Program-made: the position numbers and the translations under genes
NCBI GenBank assembly: GCA_902774905.1
Contig: CACYKF010000005.1
Coordinates: 1 to 64,000 of the forward strand
From: an uncultured bacterium
GTDB lineage: Bacteria > Cyanobacteriota > Vampirovibrionia > Gastranaerophilales > Gastranaerophilaceae
Reading direction: 5' to 3'
Length of the DNA stretch: 64,000 nucleotides
Notes under the pieces: model-generated
What the model was told of the DNA's origin: nothing
Database searches by the model: none
Seen by the model: only the letters and a program-made list of their open reading frames with translations
Part shown: positions 15,732 to 24,779 of the stretch, in pieces
Numbering within the stretch: position 1 is the first letter of the stretch
How the letters are laid out: each line of letters begins with the position of its first letter

Positions 15732-16805
15732 ATGACACTTGATAACCGAAAAATAAAAAAAATAGGAATCCCAAGAGCGATTTCATATTATACAAACTAC
15801 CCTTTCTACTACGGATTTTTTAATGCGTTAGGGGTAGAAGTTGTACTGTCTGATAAAACGACCGCAGAAATTATAAAAAACGGCAACAAGTATGTCGCAT
15901 CGGAAACTTGCCTGCCTATAAAAGTTTTTGTTGGACATGTCGTAAATTTGCTTGAAAAAGGAATAACAGATATTTTTATTCCGTCAATTCAATCTACAGG
16001 ATACAAAATTAATAATTGCAGTAAAATCAGAGGATTGCCGGAAATTATCAGAAATGTCATAGACAAGCCTTTTAATATGATAGAGCCGACTTTTGACAAG
16101 ACAGAAAAACTCGGTTTTAAACAATTTTGGGTTGAAAGTGCAAAATCATTGGGGATTACAGATAAAAAACTTATTAAACAGGCAATAGAATCGGGCTGGG
16201 AATGTTATGACAATTTCAGAATGATGACTGAATCAGGCATTAATTACACTACGGCACTAAATAATGCCCTTAACGGAATCTGCGAAAAGAAAAACATCGA
16301 ACTTGTCAAACCGATATCAGTTGTAATTATGGCTCATGGTTACAACCTGTTTGATGAAAGAATTTCGCTAAACCTGATAAAAAAACTTGAAAAAATGGAT
16401 ATTAAAGTTTATACATCTTTAAATATTCAAAGAGAAGACGCAATAAATGCGCTCAATGAACTTGATGAAACGCAGTATTGGGCAAACGAACTTGATTTAA
16501 CAGCAACAGCGGCGCATTATCTAATAAAAAATAAAATTGACGGTATAATTGCACTCTCAGCGTTTGGTTGCGGACCTGATTCGCTCATGGTAGATGAAAT
16601 TGAACATCACGCAAAAGATTTCGGAGTTCCGTTATTGCACCTCAATACTGACGAACACACAGGTGAAGCAGGGTTTATAACAAGGCTTGAAGCCTTTGCT
16701 GATATGCTTTTGCGCAAAAAACGACAAAAACTCAAAAACATTGAACCCGAAAAAGACGATTTATCTCAAACAGAAAAACAAAAAATCTTACTTTCAGTAA
16801 AATAG
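15732..16805 (+). CDS. COG3580/DUF2229-like protein (2-hydroxyacyl-CoA dehydratase activase-related)
   Basis: Member of the DUF2229 group, distantly related to 2-hydroxyacyl-CoA dehydratase subunits and double-cubane iron-sulfur proteins. Recognisable are IGIPRAISYYTNYPFYYGFFNALG at the N-terminus, SETCLPIKVFVGHVVNLL with a likely cluster Cys, SAFGCGPDSLM, and LNTDEHTGEAGFITRLEAFADML at the C-terminus. In many anaerobes this module is fused to, or next to, a BadF/HgdC-type ATPase activase; none is visible here. It starts a tight run with the PHP protein, a COG3581-like paralogue and a radical SAM enzyme. The biochemical role is unknown. Confidence 0.75.
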   Translation: MTLDNRKIKKIGIPRAISYYTNYPFYYGFFNALGVEVVLSDKTTAEIIKNGNKYVASETCLPIKVFVGHVVNLLEKGITDIFIPSIQSTGYKINNCSKIRGLPEIIRNVIDKPFNMIEPTFDKTEKLGFKQFWVESAKSLGITDKKLIKQAIESGWECYDNFRMMTESGINYTTALNNALNGICEKKNIELVKPISVVIMAHGYNLFDERISLNLIKKLEKMDIKVYTSLNIQREDAINALNELDETQYWANELDLTATAAHYLIKNKIDGIIALSAFGCGPDSLMVDEIEHHAKDFGVPLLHLNTDEHTGEAGFITRLEAFADMLLRKKRQKLKNIEPEKDDLSQTEKQKILLSVK

Positions 16806-17849
16806 ATGAAGAAAAATACAACAGATAAATACAAATATTTTGGTGCAATTCATATTCACACCTTGTACTCTGACGGTTCAGGGGATATTGAAACCATAAC
16901 AAATTCGGCAAAAAAAGCCGGATTAGACTGGATTATAATAACAGACCACAACAATTTTGATGTGCAGGAAGGGGTTATTAACGGTATTTATGTAATAAAG
17001 GGCGAAGAAATTTCGCCCGATTACGGTAACCACTATATTGCATTGGGTATAAATAAACTAATCCCTCCTTCGGATAATTGCCAAGATAATGTTGATGCAG
17101 TAAAATCAGACGGAGGATTTGGATTTTCGGCGCACCCTGATGAATCCGATATTCGCAAAAACTCACACCGACCACTAAAATGGACTGATAAAAATATTAT
17201 TCCTGACGGGGTTGAGATATGGAATTTGTTTTCACAGTGGGGCGATAAGTATAATGAAAGAAATATTTTTACAATTGCATATTCTTATTTGTTTAAACAA
17301 AATCTAATAACAAAACCGTATCAAAAAACGCTGGAATGGTGGGACGAACTGAATAACAAAAATGGAAAAATCGTTCCTGCTATCGCAGGAAGTGATGCCC
17401 ATGAATTCAAAATTTCAAAATACATAATTCCTGTCAAAGTGCTTTCTTATGAATATTCATTCAAAACTATACTTAACCAAATTCATTTAAAAGAAGAATT
17501 GAGTCAAAATTTTAAAATAGCAAAAGAGCAGATATTAAACGCAATAAAAAAAGGAAATAACATAATCGCAAATATGTCTGTATGCAAAGATGTTCCAAAA
17601 ATCAGCATATCAAGCAGCAATACAACCGTTCAATGCGGAGAAACTTTAAAATTGGACAATAATACATATATTAATGTAGAATGTAAAAGAAAAATAAAAA
17701 TAACAGTAGTTAAAGACGGTATAAAAATAAACACGACAAATTCCAAAAAATTAAAACTCAAACTTTCTGAAGGGGGGAAGTACAGAGTTGAAACGGAATT
17801 AAACGGCAAAGGTTTTGCCTATTCTAACCCGATAATAGTGGAAGATTAA
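16806..17849 (+). CDS. PHP-domain phosphoesterase-like protein
   Basis: Metal-dependent hydrolase of the PHP fold. The motifs are AIHIHTLYSDGSG (about 12-24), IITDHNNF, and GSDAHEFK, with HPDESD between; these supply the metal-binding His and Asp. The domain ends near residue 225. The last 90 residues look like an immunoglobulin-type beta domain seen at the end of other PHP proteins (SISSSNTTVQCGETLKL...). No signal peptide. It starts one base after the preceding stop and ends three bases before the next start, so it is translated with the two DUF2229-like proteins. The substrate is unknown. Confidence 0.8.
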   Translation: MKKNTTDKYKYFGAIHIHTLYSDGSGDIETITNSAKKAGLDWIIITDHNNFDVQEGVINGIYVIKGEEISPDYGNHYIALGINKLIPPSDNCQDNVDAVKSDGGFGFSAHPDESDIRKNSHRPLKWTDKNIIPDGVEIWNLFSQWGDKYNERNIFTIAYSYLFKQNLITKPYQKTLEWWDELNNKNGKIVPAIAGSDAHEFKISKYIIPVKVLSYEYSFKTILNQIHLKEELSQNFKIAKEQILNAIKKGNNIIANMSVCKDVPKISISSSNTTVQCGETLKLDNNTYINVECKRKIKITVVKDGIKINTTNSKKLKLKLSEGGKYRVETELNGKGFAYSNPIIVED

Positions 17850-17852
17850 ACA

Positions 17853-19052
17853 TTGAATAAATCCAAAGAAAAACAATTTTATAAAGAGCGTTATGCACAA
17901 CAAGACCACTCTATAGCGACAAAAGACAGAGTTGTAGCCTGGCCGAGGATGGGAAATATTGATTTGTCTATGGGAGCGTTAGTCAGTTCTTTGGGAGCAA
18001 AAATTGTTATGCCTCCGCAAAACACAAACAGAGCACTTGAAATCGGAGTTAAAAACAGTATTGAAGGAATTTGTTTACCGTATAAACTCAATCTTGCCAA
18101 TTACATAATGGCACTTGAAAATGGTGCAAATACTCTGATGATGTTTCAGGCTCCGGGCTCTTGCAGGTTTGGCAATTATACCAAAATGGCTCAAAAAACT
18201 CTAAAAAAACTCGGTTACAAATTTGATATGTGCGTATTTGATATGTACCAAAGTAAAATGAAACAAACACTTGAAGCGTTTTGGCATGTCACAAGATGCT
18301 GGAATCCTTACAGATATTATAAAGGCTTTAGTACTGGGTTTAACAAAGCATTTGCAATAGATAAAGCCGAAAAACTGATGTTCTACACAAGACCGAGAGA
18401 ACTGAATAAAGGCGATGCCGAAAGATGTTATAAAAAATGGTATGAAATCATAAGAGAAACAACGTCTGTTCGTGAATGTAAAAAATTAAAACAGCGTGTG
18501 ATAGAAGATTTTGCAAAAATTCCTATAGATAAAGATAAAATTGTACCGACAGTTTATCTTTTGGGGGAATTTTTTGTATTATTAGACCCCTACACCAATC
18601 AGGAAATAGAAAAAACATTGGGCGAACTCGGTATAGAAGTTCAAAGACAAATATTTTTCTCCGATTGGTTAGAACATGTACTACAGCCATCGATATTTTA
18701 TAAAAAAGAATCTCATCGTCAACGCTGCGTACGCTTTGCTAAAGATTATATGAAACGCGCAATAGGCGGAGAATGCCTTGAAACTGTAGGCGATACGGTA
18801 TTTGCTGCAAAAAACGGTATTGATGGTATAATACATATAATGCCATTTTCCTGTATGCCGGAAATCGTGGCTCAAAATATTTTACCAAAAGTCAGCAGAC
18901 AGGAAAACATCCCCATACTCGAACTTGTGCTTGATGAACAAACGGGTAAAGCAGGGAATATAACAAGAATTGAGGCTTTTGCAGATTTAATTAAGAGAAG
19001 AAAGATAAAGAATATAAAGGAAAACGAGGAAGAAAATGCAATCAAGAAATAG
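17853..19052 (+). CDS. COG3581-like protein (2-hydroxyacyl-CoA dehydratase-related)
   Basis: Second DUF2229-like protein, 399 residues, related to the gene at 15732 but of the COG3581 type. Key stretches are WPRMGNIDLSMGALVSSLGA, GICLPYKLNLANYIMALENGA, APGSCRFGNYTKMAQ and the shared end LDEQTGKAGNITRIEAFADL. The Cys in CLPYK and SCRFG are candidates for a shared iron-sulfur cluster. COG3580 and COG3581 proteins are usually found together, so a complex is likely. The start is TTG three bases after the PHP stop. The last 17 bases overlap the radical SAM gene. Confidence 0.75.
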   Translation: MNKSKEKQFYKERYAQQDHSIATKDRVVAWPRMGNIDLSMGALVSSLGAKIVMPPQNTNRALEIGVKNSIEGICLPYKLNLANYIMALENGANTLMMFQAPGSCRFGNYTKMAQKTLKKLGYKFDMCVFDMYQSKMKQTLEAFWHVTRCWNPYRYYKGFSTGFNKAFAIDKAEKLMFYTRPRELNKGDAERCYKKWYEIIRETTSVRECKKLKQRVIEDFAKIPIDKDKIVPTVYLLGEFFVLLDPYTNQEIEKTLGELGIEVQRQIFFSDWLEHVLQPSIFYKKESHRQRCVRFAKDYMKRAIGGECLETVGDTVFAAKNGIDGIIHIMPFSCMPEIVAQNILPKVSRQENIPILELVLDEQTGKAGNITRIEAFADLIKRRKIKNIKENEEENAIKK

Positions 19053-20085
19053 TATGACTTTAGAAAGAATCAAATATTACAGACACTTATTCGGCGGTGC
19101 TTTAGAGTGTATCCAGAGCAGACTTTCAAAAAATCCGAAACCGTTATGTTTTTCATTAATGGTAACAAGTGCCTGCAACTGTGACTGTGATTTTTGTTTT
19201 TGGAAATCCAAAAAGGGACAAGATGATATGCCAACCGAAGAAATCGTAAGATTATTGACAGAAGCGGGTCAAATCGGATATATGGACAGTATTCTTTGGG
19301 GCGGAGAACCATTGTTGAGAAAAGATTTCACCGAAATCTGTAAGGCATCTCACGATGCAGGTTTATATACAAAAATTGCAACAAACGGTTGGTTTTTGGA
19401 AGAAAACCCCGGATTTGGGCAATACACAGATCTTATGTTCTGCTCTTTAGATGCTGTCGGTAAAGCGCACGATGATATTCGTCATTTACCGGGAATTTGC
19501 GACAGAGTAATGAGCGGTATTGAATACCATAAAGTCCATTCTCCGAAAATGAGAATTTATATTTGCTGTACCGTATCAACTCAGACTAATTTTGAACAGA
19601 TTAAAGAAGTTGCTCAGTACTGCAAAGATGCGGATATCTTGTTATACTTTACGGTAAATAAGGCGGCTTCAAGACCTGAAGAAGCAGAAAATGTCGTAAA
19701 TACAGAACTTGAAAATGACCAGTTATCAGAAATGTTTATAAAAATTAAAGAACTCAAAAAACAAGGTTATCCAATCAGAAATTCATACTACTTTATGGAT
19801 TACATTATTGCAAAGAAAAACTATTACGAATGTCATTGGCCAAGAATTGCAACCGTAATCTATTCAAACGGCGATATGCTTCGCTGCTATGACAGAAAAC
19901 CATTTATTAGCGTAAAAGGTCGTTCTTTAAAAGAAGTCATCAGTGACCCGGTATTTATAGAAACTGTTAATAAATGTAAAGATTGTAAACTCGCATGCGT
20001 AGGCAACTATGCGCTTGATGCATCGGGCTTGTGGAAGTTAGAATGGCCTGCAATAAAATCATTAATGGAAATCGCTATTACATAA
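19036..20085 (+). CDS. Radical SAM protein
   Basis: Radical SAM enzyme, 349 residues. The 4Fe-4S motif CxxxCxxC is Cys47-Cys51-Cys54 (in ACNCDCDFCFWK), followed by the SAM-binding ILWGGEPLLRKDF. An extra Cys49 sits inside the motif. The C-terminus carries spaced cysteines (MLRCYDRKP..., NKCKDCKLACVG) like a SPASM or twitch auxiliary cluster. It overlaps the COG3581 gene, with GAGG before its ATG, so it belongs to that unit. Overall shape resembles HpnH/MoaA-type enzymes; its substrate is unknown and may be a lipid or cofactor. Confidence 0.85.
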   Translation: MQSRNSMTLERIKYYRHLFGGALECIQSRLSKNPKPLCFSLMVTSACNCDCDFCFWKSKKGQDDMPTEEIVRLLTEAGQIGYMDSILWGGEPLLRKDFTEICKASHDAGLYTKIATNGWFLEENPGFGQYTDLMFCSLDAVGKAHDDIRHLPGICDRVMSGIEYHKVHSPKMRIYICCTVSTQTNFEQIKEVAQYCKDADILLYFTVNKAASRPEEAENVVNTELENDQLSEMFIKIKELKKQGYPIRNSYYFMDYIIAKKNYYECHWPRIATVIYSNGDMLRCYDRKPFISVKGRSLKEVISDPVFIETVNKCKDCKLACVGNYALDASGLWKLEWPAIKSLMEIAIT

Positions 20086-20162
20086 TAGTAGCAAATAATA
20101 TTTTTTTTGAATATTATTGTGCTATATGTATATAGTAAAAGATATAATAAAGGATATATAAA

Positions 20163-22538
20163 ATGAAAATTTTTCAACGAATAATTGCTGCTCTGCTTGT
20201 ATTACTATTTTGTAATATGCAGGTGGCGTTTGCGGTGACAGAAGCTGATGCTCTGAATTTAAAAGATGTATTTGAAAATAATCATCAGAGTATAGATGAA
20301 GCGCATTATGTTGCAGGCAGTCAAATAGAAGAAATGTTTAACGGAAAAGAAAATAAAGTTTCCGGAACAATTTTGCGCCAAAAAGGTTATGACCATTTTA
20401 CAAACCCTATTGATGCATCTTCTGCAACAGGCAAATATGATGGCGGTTACAGACTCACAATCGGTACAAGATTAATTGTCAATGCCTATGGAGATTCAGT
20501 GGATATGATGGGAATGACAGGTGCAAATCTTGTTACTCCGTCAAGCCAAACAGAAGTATCTTCAAGCGGTGCAATTTTTATATCAGGTATAGGCTTGATA
20601 AAAGCAGAAGGAAGAACATTAAGCGAAGTTGAAAATGATGTAAATTCAATTGCTCGAAGCAAGTATAACAATATGCGTATAAAACTAAATGTTTTATCGG
20701 GCAGTCAGTTCCCTATATATGTATATGGTGAAGTCGGCAGACCGGGTAAAGTTTTAATCGGTAACAATTCTACACTTATGGATGCTTTAGGGGCAGCAGG
20801 CGGAATCAAGAAAACAGGTACATTGAGAAATGTTATGTATAACAAAAAGAGTACCGACCTTTATTATCCGATATTTTTAGGGCAAAACACAAATATAATG
20901 GTAAAACCGAATGACACAATTTTTGTCGGTAAAATCGGCAGTGTTGCGGCTCTCAAAAACGGGGTAAAAGAACCCGGTATTTACGAATTAAAAACAGGTG
21001 AAACTCTTAAAGACTTGGTTAAATACGCAGGTGGATTACTTGTTACAACAAGACAAGATGATGTCATAATGACAGGTTTTGATAAAAACGCAAACCAAAA
21101 AATTGCAAGAACAGTAAAATGGGATAATGCAATAAATTCTAAACTCACAAACGGCGAATCAGTCGAATTTAAAGAAACATATAATAATTCCGAAAACACA
21201 ATCGCAATTCAAGGTAATATTAAACACCCTGCGACTTATGTTTATCACGAAGGTATGAGACTTTCAGAAATTTTGAAAAATGAAGACGAATTTTTGGAAG
21301 AAACATTTACAAATCAGGCTGTTATAAGAAGAATATCCGGTGACGGCAGAAATGTTGAAATTATTCCTGTATTCTTAAAAGAATTTTTCTCGGGAATGAA
21401 CGATCCGTTACTTCAGCCGAGAGATGTAATTACGATTTATAAAAGTACAAATTCTCAGTTTGTTGATGTTTACGGATGTATAAATACCCCAAAACATATG
21501 CCTTATATGACAAATATGACATTGGCAGATGTATTGTCAAATATTAAATTTATGGAATCAGATATTAAAACAGATGAAAATGAATATAAAACATCAAGAA
21601 ATGACGGTAATTTAAGATTAAAAGTCGGTACTGAAAATTCAAATCAATTAATCCCGACAGAAAATGTAGCGGTTGAAATTACACCGCCGGGAGGAAGCAC
21701 AAGCATTTACTACATGTACGATTTGATGGTAAGTTATGATAGAATCAAATCCATCAGTATTGCACCGGAATCAAAAGTGTTCTTCAGAACATTAAGAAAC
21801 AATGAAGTAATTAAGACTGTTAAGGTTTCAGGCTTTGTCAAAGAACCCGGAGTATTCTCTTTTGTCAAAGGTCAAAAATTGTCTGATGTCATTGAAATGG
21901 CCGGCGGTTTGACTGAAGATGCGAATTTAAGAGGTATTGTATTCAAGAGAACGAACTTGAAGGCTAAACAGACAGACATTGCGGAAAAGAATAACGAACG
22001 AGATATTCAGTTGATTCAAGGAAAACTTGCAAGCGGATATAAACAATCCGAACAAGACCAACAAGCTAAATTGGATACAATTGCGCAATTGCAAATTTCC
22101 CAAGGAAAATTATCCGAAAGATATACCGGTCAAATCGCTCTTAATATTAAAACCGGTGACATCAAAAAAATCGATAAAGTTGATAATATAGAAATTCAGG
22201 ACGGAGATGACATTTATATTCCGAGAATGTCTAATCATGTCAGCGTTATCGGTGAAGTCTATAATGAACAGTCATTCATTTATAAAAACGGAACAAGAGT
22301 CAGAGATTACATCCGAGAAGTTGGCGGATATACTCCTAATGCAAACAGATTCAGAGTATATAAAGTCGGAGTAAACGGCAGAGCAGTAAGGGCTCACAAA
22401 AGAACAAAAGTTTATGCAGGAGATACGATTGTTGTTCCAAGAAGAATTGCCGGAAATGATTGGATTACACCAATTTCAGCCGCACTTCAGGCATTCAGCC
22501 AGGTATTTTTGATGGCATTTGCAGTTCATAAATGGTAA
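20163..22538 (+). CDS. Large polysaccharide export protein with six SLBB domains
   Basis: Outer-membrane/periplasmic exporter of the Wza-like family, 791 residues, twice the size of ordinary Wza. A signal peptide (residues 1-24, ending AFA) lacks a clear lipobox. A poly-export domain lies around 95-175 (YRLTIGTRLIVNAYGD, GLIKAEGRTLSEVE). SLBB-type repeats with the pattern V-x-G-x(2)-x-P-G begin near residues 182, 260, 344, 432, 549 and 691. The 620-660 region is Gln/Lys-rich and probably coiled. It ends in a hydrophobic stretch. No Wzc kinase or glycosyltransferase is adjacent, so it may serve a glycan made elsewhere. Confidence 0.87.
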   Translation: MKIFQRIIAALLVLLFCNMQVAFAVTEADALNLKDVFENNHQSIDEAHYVAGSQIEEMFNGKENKVSGTILRQKGYDHFTNPIDASSATGKYDGGYRLTIGTRLIVNAYGDSVDMMGMTGANLVTPSSQTEVSSSGAIFISGIGLIKAEGRTLSEVENDVNSIARSKYNNMRIKLNVLSGSQFPIYVYGEVGRPGKVLIGNNSTLMDALGAAGGIKKTGTLRNVMYNKKSTDLYYPIFLGQNTNIMVKPNDTIFVGKIGSVAALKNGVKEPGIYELKTGETLKDLVKYAGGLLVTTRQDDVIMTGFDKNANQKIARTVKWDNAINSKLTNGESVEFKETYNNSENTIAIQGNIKHPATYVYHEGMRLSEILKNEDEFLEETFTNQAVIRRISGDGRNVEIIPVFLKEFFSGMNDPLLQPRDVITIYKSTNSQFVDVYGCINTPKHMPYMTNMTLADVLSNIKFMESDIKTDENEYKTSRNDGNLRLKVGTENSNQLIPTENVAVEITPPGGSTSIYYMYDLMVSYDRIKSISIAPESKVFFRTLRNNEVIKTVKVSGFVKEPGVFSFVKGQKLSDVIEMAGGLTEDANLRGIVFKRTNLKAKQTDIAEKNNERDIQLIQGKLASGYKQSEQDQQAKLDTIAQLQISQGKLSERYTGQIALNIKTGDIKKIDKVDNIEIQDGDDIYIPRMSNHVSVIGEVYNEQSFIYKNGTRVRDYIREVGGYTPNANRFRVYKVGVNGRAVRAHKRTKVYAGDTIVVPRRIAGNDWITPISAALQAFSQVFLMAFAVHKW

Positions 22539-22565
22539 TGCTAAAGAACAATATTAAATAATCAG

Positions 22566-22610
22566 TTATACTACAAGAGTTTGTCAAAAATTTTTGTAGT
22601 ATAATTTTTT
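22566..22610 (+). terminator. Terminator after the SLBB export gene
   Basis: TTATACTACAA (22566-22576) pairs perfectly with TTGTAGTATAA (22594-22604), followed by six T. It separates the exporter from the second radical SAM gene. Confidence 0.8.
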
Positions 22611-22634
22611 ATAGGGAAAATTAAAGGAGACAAT

Positions 22635-24152
22635 ATGAGAGTACAAAAACAATCAACGGTATGGCAATCCAACTCAATGGGTGCTTTTGACAGAATAAAA
22701 TTACAGTTAAGCAATCTTGCAATAGATTCGGCTATAAATTATCTCGGGCACAATTTCAGTAAAGAAAAACTGATAAATCTTGCAAAAATATTTGAAAAAA
22801 TTTCGGGTTCAAAGGGAGGAATTAACCACGCAAAAAGAATGCAGTGGCTTTTTGAAACTGAACACGCACATCTTTTCTGGTGGAAAAGAATTTTAACAGA
22901 ACTTCACCCTAATTGCCGTAACAAATGGATTAAAAACTTTTTTGTAAATGGCTATTACGGTGATAATTTGAGAAAGCGTTCAGAATTTAATGAGAAAAAC
23001 GGTTTCTTCCCGCCGACAGTACTTTTGGCAAGTATTACAAAAAGATGTAACTTCAATTGCAAAGGCTGCTGGGCACACGAATATGATGTAAAAGAAGATT
23101 TGTCAAAAGATAAATGGAGAGAAATATTTACCGAAGCAAGAGATGTTATGGGGATTCACATTTTCCCAATCGTAGGCGGAGAACCTTTTGCAAGAAAAGA
23201 ATTTCTTGAACTTTGCGAAGAATTTAACGACTGCACATTTATCACATTCACAAACGGTTCTTTAATTACCGAAAAAACAGTTGAAACACTAAAAAGACTC
23301 GGTAATGTTCAGCCTATGTTCTCCTTAGGCGGTTTGAAAGAAAACACTGATGCCGTAAGAGGTGACGGATGTTTTGATATGGTTATGCAAAAGATGGATA
23401 TGCTCAGAGAAGCAGGGATTTTCTTCGGTGCATCCGTTACAGCTACAAGTCAAAACTGCGACGAAGTTACTTCGGACGATTTTATGAAGATGCTTTCAGA
23501 TAAAGGATGCTTATGGACTTGGTTTTTCCATTATGTTCCTGTCGGTGACAGTCCTGATGTTAGTATGACTCCGAACGCACAGCAAAGACGCCAAATTTTG
23601 AAAGCAGTTTACAATGCAAGAAATACTTTGCCAATGATGACTGTTGATTTTTGGGGCGACGGACCTGAAATGATGGGTTGTATTGCAGGCGGTCGTCAAT
23701 ATATTCATGTTAATCCAAGAGGAGATGTTGAACCTTGCACATTTGTTCATTTGGCTACTCATAATCTTAAAGATTGCACATTAACAGAGGCTTTGGCTTC
23801 TCCGTTTATGACTGCAATAAGAAACGGTATTCCTTATGAAGACGGCAATATGCTTCGTCCTTGTATGATTGTTGACAGACCTGATGTATTGAGAAAATAC
23901 TACGAAGAATTTAAACCTTACGAAACACATAAAGGCGCTGCAGATTACCTTACAAATCCTCAAATTAAAGCAGAAATTGACAAGTATTCATCTGAAGTAA
24001 AAGAAATTCTTGATAAAGATTGGAGAGAAAATCTATGGATGACAATATTCCCGCTTGAGGGGGAATATTACATTGACAGAGATCACTTTTGCTCAACCGA
24101 AAAACCTGAACACGCCTGCGATGGGCACTGTGCAGGATGCGGATGTCATTAA
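22635..24152 (+). CDS. Radical SAM protein with Cys-rich tail
   Basis: Radical SAM enzyme of 505 residues. An N-terminal region of about 120 residues, rich in aromatics, precedes Cys138-x3-Cys142-x2-Cys145 (RCNFNCKGCW) and the SAM motif VGGEPFARKEF. C-terminal cysteines (GDVEPCTFVH, RPCMIV) suggest a SPASM-like auxiliary cluster, and the protein ends in CDGHCAGCGCH, a dense Cys/His tail. A strong AAGGAG precedes its ATG. A PAP2 phosphatase and a lipid kinase follow at 12 and 0 bases, which makes a membrane-lipid substrate an attractive but unproven idea. Confidence 0.85.
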   Translation: MRVQKQSTVWQSNSMGAFDRIKLQLSNLAIDSAINYLGHNFSKEKLINLAKIFEKISGSKGGINHAKRMQWLFETEHAHLFWWKRILTELHPNCRNKWIKNFFVNGYYGDNLRKRSEFNEKNGFFPPTVLLASITKRCNFNCKGCWAHEYDVKEDLSKDKWREIFTEARDVMGIHIFPIVGGEPFARKEFLELCEEFNDCTFITFTNGSLITEKTVETLKRLGNVQPMFSLGGLKENTDAVRGDGCFDMVMQKMDMLREAGIFFGASVTATSQNCDEVTSDDFMKMLSDKGCLWTWFFHYVPVGDSPDVSMTPNAQQRRQILKAVYNARNTLPMMTVDFWGDGPEMMGCIAGGRQYIHVNPRGDVEPCTFVHLATHNLKDCTLTEALASPFMTAIRNGIPYEDGNMLRPCMIVDRPDVLRKYYEEFKPYETHKGAADYLTNPQIKAEIDKYSSEVKEILDKDWRENLWMTIFPLEGEYYIDRDHFCSTEKPEHACDGHCAGCGCH

Positions 24153-24164
24153 GGATAGTAAAAA

Positions 24165-24779
24165 GTGAAAAAAAGTATTATTATACTTGTAATATTATTT
24201 ATAATTTATTCAATTATTGTAAACACCTGTCCCGTTGTTACTCAATGGGACAGAGGTGTAATATTATCCGTTCAGGAATTATTAAAAAATCTGCCTGTTT
24301 CCATACCTGATATGGCAGGTTCATGGCTTTACAACATTTGTTTGTATCTTCCGCTTATTATTGGCGGGATTTACTTTTTCAAAAAATATTTACTGATTGA
24401 TTTGATAATTTTTGTATCATCTCCAACGATTGCATATTGTTTTAACAAAATATTAAAAAATGTAGTGCAAAGACCAAGACCTCCCATTGAAATGCAATTA
24501 TTTGTCCATAAATCGTCATTCAGTTTTGTATCAAATCATACTTTTATTACGGCGACTCTCTACGGACTTGTTATATATTACCTTGTAAAATATTGTAAAA
24601 ATAAAATTATAAGGACTGCGGGGATAAGTTTTGCGATATTATGGATGGCATTTGAGGGTTTCAGCAGAATTTGGTTAGGGGTTCACAATCCGACTGATGT
24701 TATCGGAGGTTATTTACTTGCATTAATATTTATTTTGATTTATATAAAACTGATAAGACTTATCGGGGGCAAATACTAA
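24165..24779 (+). CDS. PAP2-family membrane phosphatase
   Basis: Membrane acid phosphatase of the PAP2 superfamily (undecaprenyl-diphosphate or phosphatidate/phosphatidylglycerophosphate type), 204 residues with about six helices. The three motifs are KNVVQRPRP, SNHT (in place of the usual SGH) and SRIWLGVHNPTDVIGG. All catalytic His and Arg are present. The start is GTG, 12 bases after the radical SAM stop; the lipid kinase begins immediately after its stop. The substrate is probably a lipid phosphate. The weakly polar N-terminus acts as the first membrane helix rather than a cleaved signal. Confidence 0.85.
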   Translation: MKKSIIILVILFIIYSIIVNTCPVVTQWDRGVILSVQELLKNLPVSIPDMAGSWLYNICLYLPLIIGGIYFFKKYLLIDLIIFVSSPTIAYCFNKILKNVVQRPRPPIEMQLFVHKSSFSFVSNHTFITATLYGLVIYYLVKYCKNKIIRTAGISFAILWMAFEGFSRIWLGVHNPTDVIGGYLLALIFILIYIKLIRLIGGKY

